From: Akkermansiaceae bacterium UBA956
GTDB lineage: Bacteria; Verrucomicrobiota; Verrucomicrobiia; Verrucomicrobiales; Akkermansiaceae
Reading direction: 5' to 3'
DNA length: 17,740 nucleotides
Assembly: GCA_002293145.1 (NCBI GenBank)
Contig: DBCO01000024.1
Span: 1-17,740 of the forward strand
The translations under genes were made by a program, and so were the position numbers. Shown one piece after another: positions 1-5,564 of this stretch. The notes under the pieces were generated by a model. The model did no database searches. It saw nothing but the letters and a program-made list of their open reading frames with translations, and was not told the DNA's origin. Positions within the stretch are counted from its first letter, which is position 1; each line of letters begins with the position of its first letter.

Positions 1-270
1 AAAATCCTGTGGGATGGCTGTGAAAACTTTTTAGAGCTAGTTGACGAGAAATTGGCAGGAGAATCTGTGCCCTTTTACAAGCTCTATTTGCTCTCCCGCG
101 CTGGGCGCCCATCACCTTGTGCCCTCAGCAGGAAATGGGGTCAGTCCTTTGAAATGAGCATTTTTCAGAACAAAGTGACAAATTTAACATTAAGACAAGC
201 CCTCTTCATGTATCAGTCTTCACCAAAATTCGTGCTTATGATGTCACCAGTGGTGGTGTCTCTAGCTTGA
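1..270 (+). CDS. possible 3' end of an unknown gene (truncated by window edge)
   Basis: The first forward frame is open from base 1 to a TGA at 268-270, with no convincing internal start. It may therefore be the tail of a gene that begins left of the window. The first 35 or so residues (KILWDGCENFLELVDEKLAG…) look protein-like. The remainder reads through a motif at 133-160 that may be mobile-element debris, and it overlaps the 3' end of the minus-strand hypothetical gene. I recognise no family. It could equally be a chance open frame, so confidence is low. Confidence 0.2.
   Translation, partial: KILWDGCENFLELVDEKLAGESVPFYKLYLLSRAGRPSPCALSRKWGQSFEMSIFQNKVTNLTLRQALFMYQSSPKFVLMMSPVVVSLA
133..160. 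repeat. possible IS200/REP-associated element remnant
   Basis: The stretch contains a block reading 'ggggtcagtcctttgaaatg'. It reminds me of the recurrent 'GGGGTCAG-(T/G)-CTT' strings seen next to IS200-like and REP-associated tyrosine transposase genes in many bacteria. No transposase gene is visible here, and there is no second copy in the window. The assignment is recollection and inference, not a detected repeat. Confidence 0.25.
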
Positions 271-662
271 GGTTTTTTACACAGCCAAGTTTCTAGGGTT
301 ATCGGAGTCCAAGATGAGCCTGCAGTAGCCGTCATTTTTACCCTGCCATAGACTCCATCACTAAACTTAACAAAATAGTTGCACTGCACGAGACCTTTCC
401 ATTGCTCCCAAGTGACGTGCGACGTATAAGCGTAACTCAGCGTCTCCTGATAGCCTGTTTCTGGCGCGATAAAATCATAATGGCTTTTTCTTTTGTGGAA
501 CCCACCGCCAGGAACGGTTGCACTAAACTGCCAATTGTATGGGTTATCAGGCATTTCTTTGAATGTTGGGTAATCACTTTTAAAAGAAAATATGATTTTA
601 TGGGTACCATTTTGTTTGTCTTCATCTAGGCAGAATACATAAGGCGTGCCATCCATGGGCAT
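213..662 (-). CDS. hypothetical protein, probably 5'-disrupted
   Basis: This 149-codon reading frame encodes a soluble protein rich in aromatic and polar residues (for example YVFCLDEDKQNG near the start and NYFVKFSDGVYGRVKM near residue 95). The alternating hydrophobic pattern suggests a small beta-rich domain. I recognise no family, and no signal peptide or membrane segment is visible. The frame stays open for 25 further codons upstream of the first ATG (back to a stop at 735-737) but has no ATG there and no Shine-Dalgarno. A short ORF at 680-778, in the neighbouring frame, ends just upstream. Restoring one base in a short A-run would join the two into a protein of about 188 residues. This may therefore be the larger part of a frameshifted gene lying downstream of the POT transporter on the same strand. 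Confidence 0.5.
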   Translation of the reverse strand: MPMDGTPYVFCLDEDKQNGTHKIIFSFKSDYPTFKEMPDNPYNWQFSATVPGGGFHKRKSHYDFIAPETGYQETLSYAYTSHVTWEQWKGLVQCNYFVKFSDGVYGRVKMTATAGSSWTPITLETWLCKKPQARDTTTGDIISTNFGED

Positions 663-679
663 GTCAATATTCTTTGATT

Positions 680-778
680 TTATGTGATGGATATCTTGCG
701 TTTTAAGGTGCGCAGATGGGCCGCATCTTTTTCCTCAAGAATGATGGGCATGATGGGCATAGTAGGTGGTACATTCAT
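680..778 (-). pseudogene. short ORF, likely severed N-terminus of the downstream hypothetical gene
   Basis: ATG at 776-778 opens a 32-codon frame (MNVPPTMPIMPIILEEKDAA…) ending in TAA at 680-682. It begins 7 nt after the stop of the POT transporter on the same strand. It contains a perfect 9-bp tandem duplication (741-749 and 750-758) giving the repeat MPI-MPI. Its frame and that of the 213-662 ORF overlap. The switch needed is -1 near the TTAAAACG at about 700-707, after which the sequence would read …RTLK-TQDIHHIKSKN and continue into the longer ORF. I infer a single-base indel in the A-run (mutation or assembly error). A stand-alone 32-residue peptide or a spurious ORF remain possible. Confidence 0.3.
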
Positions 779-784
779 CGGCGT

Positions 785-2704
785 TTAGTGATCAGGTAAA
801 GCGGGATCATCCGTCGCCTGCTCGTGCAAATAGGACTTGGGACGGTAGATGAGGGCGAAGGGAATGTAGAGGAGGGCGAAGGCGAACATCAGCACAGTGA
901 AGAAGCGGTAGTAGGCTTGCCCCTCCAGTTTGGTTTGACCTCCAGAGAAATAGCTTTGATCAAAGCCGACGCCGCTTTCTTTTTTGGGGTTCACGCCAAG
1001 TTCGGCCGCGCGCTTGCTGAGCCAGGTCTCCGCGGGGTGAAAGCGATCGGTCCAGGAGGGTTGTTTCGGACCCGCAGGCTGGGTGACATCAATGGTCAGG
1101 CCAATGTCCCAGGCCGTGCCGTTTTGGCGATCGGGTCCTGCGGAAATCAGGCGGCAACTGCTTTGGCTGATGATTTTGTAGGTGATGGGATTGCCCCAAG
1201 GATCGGTGCCCAGCGAGGATGCATTGACTTTTTCAGGCGAAGGTAGGCGGTAATCATTCGCGGTAGCGTCATCGATGATAACTTGTGCTGCTTTTTCAAA
1301 GGCGCTACGAGTTTGATCAGGGAAATCGATGGATTTGAGTGAACCATGCTGGATGCGCGCAATGAGATCATCGGGAGTGCCCGTGACTTGATCGTGGCCA
1401 GGTAGAATGGCGTTACGAGCGTCCTTGACCCATTCGGGCTTTTGCTGGGATTTCAAGGCATCAAACTGCTCATGCCCCGAGGAAGGAATCTGGATGAAGC
1501 GGTTGATTTCAGCGGTGAAAATGTTGCCGAGGAACACCGCGGAAAGATAGAATGCCATGACCAGTGACTTCATGTTTTTCGGCGCCTGCGTGTAGGAAAA
1601 CTCGAGGCCGACGATCGAGATCATAATTTCGGCAGCAGTGATGATCACAAAGGCGAGGAGTTGCCACGCGACGGAAGGGCGCTGTCCGGCATCGATCCAG
1701 GTTTGGATTTGCATGATCAAGGCAAAGGAGGCGGCAACGAGGAACATGCCGATGCCGATTTTCCGCAAGGGGGTGAGTGGGAAAATTTTGTGGATCAGCG
1801 GATAGACAATGAAGGTGAAAAGCGGGATGTAGAGGAGAATCAAGATCGGATTGATTGCCTGAATCTGCGAAGGCAACCAAGTCATGCCCATGAAATCAAG
1901 GTTCATGTGTTCTGCCTGCAACACCCAAGACGAACCAGTCTGATCATACAAAGCCCAGAACAGGGCGATGAAGACGAAAAGAGGCCCCAGCTTGGCGAGC
2001 GAGATGAGACCTTCGCGCGAAAACAATTCATGAAAAAACTTGAGGCCACTTGCGGGAACGTGGATGAATTTTTTTCGGCCTAACCAAAACATGAGCGTGG
2101 CGATTGCCATCAATACGCCCGGCACACCGAAAGCCCAGTGCGGGCCATACCATTCGAGTAGCCACGGTGTGAGTAATGTCGAAAAAAACGAGCCAAAATT
2201 GATCGAGAAGTAGAACCAGTTATAGATCTTCGAGAGCAAGCGCTGGTTTTTTGAACCGAATTGATCACCCACGTGTGCCGAGACGCACGGTTTGATACCA
2301 CCCGAGCCAAGGCAAACCATCAGCAAACCAGCGAGCAACCACGCCTGTGAATAGCCGACGGTTCCCATGCACGCCAGAGCGGCGTGCCCGGCACAATACA
2401 GCACGCTGAGCAGCATGATGGTGCGGTATTTGCCGAGGAAAATATCACTGAGCAAGGCTCCAAGAAACGGTGTGAGGTAGACGAGACCAACAAATTGATG
2501 ATAGCGCTCAGTAGCCTCTGTATCAGACATCGGATTGCCTACTTGCCCATCCATCAGCCAGAGATACTTGGTCATAAAGACCACAAGGATCGCCCTCATT
2601 CCATAAAAGGAAAAACGTTCTGCAGCCTCATTGCCGATGATGTATGGGATGCCCGGAGGCATCGCGGAGGAGTCCAGCGGGACAGTGCGGATCGATTGGC
2701 TCAT
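785..2704 (-). CDS. POT/PTR family proton-dependent oligopeptide transporter with large periplasmic-type insert
   Basis: This 639-residue inner-membrane symporter is expected to import di- and tripeptides using the proton gradient. Family hallmarks are visible: the ExxER motif (E26, E29, R30, followed by FSFYG), the GSGGIKP loop at 133-139, the PTR2 signature NWFYFSINFGS at 162-172, and the TM7 region FWALYDQTGSSW at about 249-260, where Asp254 stands in for the more usual Glu. GLEFSYTQAP at 366-375 is also typical. Hydrophobic segments run to about residue 400. Residues ~405-595 then form a soluble insert before a final membrane helix at ~598-618. The insert contains DPWGNPITY (501-509), SAGPD (521-525) and TAWDIG (530-535), a pattern like the C-terminal part of type II secretion pseudopilin GspG. 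Bacterial POT proteins are usually about 450-520 residues, so the insert explains the extra length. The start lacks a Shine-Dalgarno. The gene is divergent from the DUF4126 gene. Confidence 0.93.
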   Translation of the reverse strand: MSQSIRTVPLDSSAMPPGIPYIIGNEAAERFSFYGMRAILVVFMTKYLWLMDGQVGNPMSDTEATERYHQFVGLVYLTPFLGALLSDIFLGKYRTIMLLSVLYCAGHAALACMGTVGYSQAWLLAGLLMVCLGSGGIKPCVSAHVGDQFGSKNQRLLSKIYNWFYFSINFGSFFSTLLTPWLLEWYGPHWAFGVPGVLMAIATLMFWLGRKKFIHVPASGLKFFHELFSREGLISLAKLGPLFVFIALFWALYDQTGSSWVLQAEHMNLDFMGMTWLPSQIQAINPILILLYIPLFTFIVYPLIHKIFPLTPLRKIGIGMFLVAASFALIMQIQTWIDAGQRPSVAWQLLAFVIITAAEIMISIVGLEFSYTQAPKNMKSLVMAFYLSAVFLGNIFTAEINRFIQIPSSGHEQFDALKSQQKPEWVKDARNAILPGHDQVTGTPDDLIARIQHGSLKSIDFPDQTRSAFEKAAQVIIDDATANDYRLPSPEKVNASSLGTDPWGNPITYKIISQSSCRLISAGPDRQNGTAWDIGLTIDVTQPAGPKQPSWTDRFHPAETWLSKRAAELGVNPKKESGVGFDQSYFSGGQTKLEGQAYYRFFTVLMFAFALLYIPFALIYRPKSYLHEQATDDPALPDH

Positions 2705-2712
2705 GCGCGCTC

Positions 2713-2742
2713 AGTATGGGGTCAATTCATGAAAGTGGGCAA
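2713..2742 (-). promoter_or_regulatory. putative promoter of POT transporter (leaderless geometry)
   Basis: On the minus strand, TTGCCC (2737-2742) and CATACT (2713-2718) are separated by 18 bp. The -10 ends 8 nt before the ATG, so the transcript would start at or next to the start codon. The match is moderate (4 of 6 in each box), and this is inferred from sequence only. Confidence 0.35.
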
Positions 2743-2761
2743 GAAAAAGTCTACGACTCTC

Positions 2762-2788
2762 ATTCCAAAGATCGCTGCGCTTTGGAAT
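2762..2788. repeat. perfect 9-bp inverted repeat in the divergent intergenic region
   Basis: ATTCCAAAG (2762-2770) and CTTTGGAAT (2780-2788) are exact reverse complements separated by 9 nt. The hairpin lies between the divergent POT and DUF4126 promoters, with no T-tract to make it a terminator. It could be an operator, or a copy of a dispersed palindromic repeat of the 'TTCCAAAG…CTTTGGAA' type. I see no second copy in the window. Confidence 0.55.
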
Positions 2789-2809
2789 CGACGGCACAGG
2801 ATTTTCCGC

Positions 2810-2815
2810 TATGAT
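2810..2815 (+). promoter_or_regulatory. putative -10 box of the DUF4126 gene
   Basis: TATGAT at 2810-2815 ends 7 nt before the ATG at 2823, so transcription would begin about at that codon. The -35 region is weak (TCGACG at 2788-2793, 16 bp upstream). If real, the box overlaps the more upstream ATGs at 2811 and 2814 and favours 2823 as the true start. Confidence 0.3.
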
Positions 2816-2822
2816 GCGCGGC

Positions 2823-3431
2823 ATGCAAATCCTTGATCAGATTGGTGTCGCACTGGGTTTTGCCACCCTAGCGGGACTGAATCTTTACCTCACCGTTTTC
2901 ATTGCTGGGCTCGCCGTGCGTTTTCAATGGATCGAGTTATCCGGTGCCTATGAAAATCTCGCAGTGCTGGGAAATCCATGGGTGCTCGGTGTGGCGGGCG
3001 CTTTGTTTGCCATTGAATTTTTCGCCGATAAAGTGCCATGGGTCGATAGCACATGGGATGCCGTGCACACAGTGGTGCGGCCAGCGGGTGGCATTTTTCT
3101 CGCCCTAGCAGCACTGGGCCAAATGGACCCGACGATTACCGTCGTGGCCGCGCTTTTGGCTGGTGGTGCCGCTTTGGCTACCCATAGCACCAAGGCAAGC
3201 ACTCGCTTGATTCTGAATGCCTCGCCCGAACCCGTCTCGAACAGTGTGGCGAGTGTAGCGGAAGATGGTCTGGTCCTCGGCGGCCTCGGTCTGATCAGCA
3301 TCGCGCCGGTAGTGGCACTGGTGGTTTTCACGATTGTGGTGATTTTCTGCATTGTGGTGACACGCTGGCTATGGAAAAAAGTCGCACGCTTGCGGAAAAA
3401 AAATCGCGCTGTGGAAGGTGTGGTCGCATGA
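2823..3431 (+). CDS. DUF4126 domain-containing integral membrane protein
   Basis: This is a protein of about 202 residues of unknown function, recognisable as the DUF4126 family. It starts MQILDQIGVALGFATLAGLNL, typical of that family. A first hydrophobic helix with the small-residue and Asn pattern AGLNLYLTVFIAGLA follows. Next come a short amphipathic stretch with the conserved-looking DKVPWVDSTWDAVHT, a Gly/Ala-rich helix pair, and a C-terminal helix (PVVALVVFTIVVIFCIVV) ending in a basic tail WKKVARLRKK. In-frame ATGs exist at 2811 and 2814. I prefer 2823 because of family alignment and the TATGAT box just upstream. Its stop overlaps the start of the ROK kinase gene in an ATGA, so the two are translationally coupled. 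The membrane role is inferred and the biochemical function is unknown. Confidence 0.85.
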   Translation: MQILDQIGVALGFATLAGLNLYLTVFIAGLAVRFQWIELSGAYENLAVLGNPWVLGVAGALFAIEFFADKVPWVDSTWDAVHTVVRPAGGIFLALAALGQMDPTITVVAALLAGGAALATHSTKASTRLILNASPEPVSNSVASVAEDGLVLGGLGLISIAPVVALVVFTIVVIFCIVVTRWLWKKVARLRKKNRAVEGVVA

Positions 3432-4309
3432 GTGACGTATTCGGAGCACTCGAGCTTGGCGGCACCAAAGCCGTGGTCGCCGTTGGGCGCATCGTCGCAG
3501 GTCAAGCGGTGATCGAGGAAGAATGGCGCTACCCGACGACATCGCCCGAGCAAACACTGGCCCAAGCGGCGGCCTGGTGGCAGGAACGCGGGGGCGTGAC
3601 GAGCTTGGGAATTGGCAGCTTTGGACCGATTCGTGTGGATCGCCGAGCGCCTGATTTTTCGAGCTTCCTACGCACGCCGAAGCTGGGCTGGGAGGGATTT
3701 TCGTTAGGAGATTTTTTTGCCCAACATCTGCCGCAGACGCGCTTGTCACTGGATACCGATGTGAATGCCGCCTTGCTTGGAGAAATGCGCCAAGGTGCCG
3801 CGCAAGGTTTGCGCGATGCCGTTTATCTGAATTCCGTATATCTTACGATCGGCACAGGCATCGGTGCAGGCATTTGTGCGGAAGGAAATCTAGTCCACGG
3901 CACATTGCATCCCGAGATCGGCCATCTGCGGGTGCCACGACATCCCAATGACAACTTCGCGGGCGTATGTCCCTTTCATGGCGACTGCTGGGAAGGCCTT
4001 GCCAGTGGTCCGGCGATCGACAAACGTTGGGGCAGCCCAGCACATTTGTTAGCACCAGAGCACCCCGCTTGGGAGATGCAGGCTTGGTATTTAGCGCAGG
4101 GAATTTTAGCAGCATGTGCGATTCTTTCCCCTGCGATGATCATCCTCGGCGGCGGAGTCTCGCAGGCAACAGGACTGCACGAAAAAGTAGCACGCCATCT
4201 CGATGCGCTCAGTGCGGGATATTTCGAAAATCTTGGCGCAAGACTGACAGTGCCAAAGCTCGGTCAGCAAGCCGGAATCATTGGAGCAATGCTGCTAAAT
4301 GATGAATGA
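3428..4309 (+). CDS. ROK family fructokinase-like sugar kinase
   Basis: This 293-residue cytosolic kinase is expected to phosphorylate fructose (or a related hexose) with ATP at the 6-position. It shows the N-terminal phosphate loop LELGGTKAVVAVG (residues 8-20), the DTDVNAALLGE motif with the likely catalytic base Asp111, and the glycine-rich IGTGIGAGI at 141-149. The ROK zinc site is complete: HPEIGH (161-166) followed by CPFHGDC (181-187). WEGLASGPAI, just after the zinc site, is characteristic of the bacterial fructokinase branch (B. subtilis YdhR type). I chose the ATG at 3428 because it overlaps the preceding TGA in an ATGA junction and begins immediately before the conserved domain. 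An upstream in-frame ATG at 3371 would lie entirely inside the DUF4126 gene. Glucokinase or another ROK specificity cannot be excluded. Confidence 0.9.
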   Translation: MSDVFGALELGGTKAVVAVGRIVAGQAVIEEEWRYPTTSPEQTLAQAAAWWQERGGVTSLGIGSFGPIRVDRRAPDFSSFLRTPKLGWEGFSLGDFFAQHLPQTRLSLDTDVNAALLGEMRQGAAQGLRDAVYLNSVYLTIGTGIGAGICAEGNLVHGTLHPEIGHLRVPRHPNDNFAGVCPFHGDCWEGLASGPAIDKRWGSPAHLLAPEHPAWEMQAWYLAQGILAACAILSPAMIILGGGVSQATGLHEKVARHLDALSAGYFENLGARLTVPKLGQQAGIIGAMLLNDE

Positions 4310-4336
4310 GGTGAAGAGCAAAACACACTTTTCTCC

Positions 4337-4364
4337 TTGCGCAGCGGGAAGAAGCCTCTAACAT
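4337..4364 (+). promoter_or_regulatory. putative promoter of the BI-1 family gene
   Basis: TTGCGC (4337-4342) and TAACAT (4359-4364) are spaced 16 bp apart. The -10 ends 9 nt before the ATG at 4374, giving a leader of about 0-3 nt. No Shine-Dalgarno is present in the remaining bases. Confidence 0.4.
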
Positions 4365-4373
4365 TGCGTCGAT

Positions 4374-5075
4374 ATGAATCCCTATGAATCTCCCACGTTT
4401 GATGTAGTCGCCGCACAAGATGAGACCACGCGCGTCTCCTTCGTTCGCAAAACGTATTGGCACCTTGCTGGCGCAGTGGCGGCCTTCGCGCTGATCGAAT
4501 ACATGCTGCTGAATGCCGGTTTGGAAAACTCCGTTTTCTCTCTGCTAGGCGCGAGCAAATACTCATGGCTGATGGTCATGGGAGCATTCATGGGCGTCTC
4601 GTGGATCGCGGAAAAGTGGGCCAATAGCTCCACATCCCTCGGCATGCAATACTTCGGCCTCTCGGTCTATGTGGTCGCACAAGCCTTGATTATGCTGCCT
4701 CTTCTGATGATCGCCAATGGCATGGAGAATGGAGTGATCGCGAAGGCAGGCATGGTGACGGTCGCCATGGTCTTGGGCCTGACGCTCATCGCTTTCACCA
4801 CCCGCAAGGATTTTTCCTTCCTCGGCGGCATGCTGAAAATCGGCGGCATGGTGGTGATCGGCGTCATTGTGGCATCATTTTTCCTACCCATCACATTGGG
4901 CACCTGGTTCTCTGCCTTGATGATTCTTTTCGCTAGCGGATCGATCCTCTATAGCACCAGCAATATCATGTATCATTACCGCACTACGCAACACGTGGCG
5001 GCCTCGCTCTCACTCTTCGCCGGCGTCGCTCTGCTGTTCTGGTATGTGCTGCGCCTGTTCATGAACCGTGACTAA
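4374..5075 (+). CDS. Bax inhibitor-1 / YccA family membrane protein lacking the aspartate pH-sensor pair
   Basis: This 233-residue protein has a polar N-terminus and then about seven hydrophobic segments. Family-typical landmarks are FVRKTYWHL at 23-31, the loop FTTRKDFSFLGGML at 141-154, and the final helix LFWYVLRLF at 221-229. BI-1/YccA proteins are inner-membrane proteins linked to stress tolerance and proton/calcium leak. YccA modulates FtsH protease and B. subtilis YetJ is a pH-sensitive calcium channel. The two aspartates forming the YetJ pH sensor lie in 'YDTQ' and 'L(Y)LDIINLFL' contexts. Here those positions read YSTS (Ser194) and LFAGVALLF (Gly217), so both appear replaced. The gene has its own promoter-like element and is followed directly by an intrinsic terminator, so it is probably monocistronic. 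Confidence 0.88.
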   Translation: MNPYESPTFDVVAAQDETTRVSFVRKTYWHLAGAVAAFALIEYMLLNAGLENSVFSLLGASKYSWLMVMGAFMGVSWIAEKWANSSTSLGMQYFGLSVYVVAQALIMLPLLMIANGMENGVIAKAGMVTVAMVLGLTLIAFTTRKDFSFLGGMLKIGGMVVIGVIVASFFLPITLGTWFSALMILFASGSILYSTSNIMYHYRTTQHVAASLSLFAGVALLFWYVLRLFMNRD

Positions 5076-5095
5076 GCTCCACGGAGAAAATCTTC

Positions 5096-5130
5096 ATCCC
5101 CAGGTGCTGCGGCGCGTGGGGATTTTTTTT
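5096..5130 (+). terminator. Rho-independent terminator after the BI-1 gene
   Basis: ATCCCCA (5096-5102) pairs exactly with TGGGGAT (5117-5123) around a GC-rich 14-nt loop. It is followed by an eight-T tract at 5123-5130. It lies 21 nt after the stop codon. Confidence 0.85.
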
Positions 5131-5141
5131 GGCATCGACCC

Positions 5142-5169
5142 TTGCACAACTGCCGATGCCGAGTAAGAT
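5142..5169 (+). promoter_or_regulatory. putative promoter of the glutaredoxin-like gene
   Basis: TTGCAC (5142-5147) and TAAGAT (5164-5169) are separated by 16 bp and lie just after the preceding terminator. The predicted start near 5176 leaves a leader of about 17 nt, which contains no Shine-Dalgarno. Confidence 0.4.
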
Positions 5170-5192
5170 AGCACCGAACAAATTATTACATC

Positions 5193-5564
5193 ATGAGCGA
5201 ATCGACACCAAAAATCACTGCCTATCTCAAAACCTTCTGCGGTTGGAGCGAAGGCGTGCGCGCCGTCATGCGCAAGCATGATCTAGCCTTTGAGGAAAAA
5301 GACATCATCAAAAATCCCGCCTTCCGCTGGGAAATGGAAACCAAAACCGGTCAACCACTGTCCCCTTGCGTCGAGATCAATGGTCACATGCTGGCCGACA
5401 TCTCAGGTGCCGAAGTCGAGGAATGGATGATCGCACAAGGTCTGGTAACCCCCGTGGAAAAAGAAGCCGATGCTCCGACGAACTCGGCCTGCAGCGATGA
5501 GCAACACGCCGCCATGGCGCGCGCTCAACTGCCTCCTGTTTCCAAAATCAAGTTCTTCAGCTAA
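5193..5564 (+). CDS. glutaredoxin-like protein with CGWS active site
   Basis: This is a 123-residue cytosolic thioredoxin-fold protein. The strand ITAYLKT leads into the active site C16-G17-W18-S19, which resembles monothiol glutaredoxins (CGFS) rather than dithiol CPYC. The cis-proline segment is PLSPCVEING, with Pro58 followed by an extra Cys59, then the GGAxD-like turn ADISGAEVEEWM. Residues ~85-123 are a non-conserved tail containing another Cys (about residue 99). The expected role is thiol-disulfide exchange with glutathione or another low-molecular-weight thiol. The Cys next to cis-Pro could act as a resolving or metal-binding thiol, which is inference. The gene converges with metY, and their 3' ends overlap by 8 nt. 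Confidence 0.8.
   Translation: MSESTPKITAYLKTFCGWSEGVRAVMRKHDLAFEEKDIIKNPAFRWEMETKTGQPLSPCVEINGHMLADISGAEVEEWMIAQGLVTPVEKEADAPTNSACSDEQHAAMARAQLPPVSKIKFFS

Noticed and set aside
2948..3565. 205-codon minus-strand ORF spanning DUF4126 and the kinase start
   Set aside because: It is antisense to two coupled genes and has low-complexity Arg/Ala/Thr composition, so it is a shadow.
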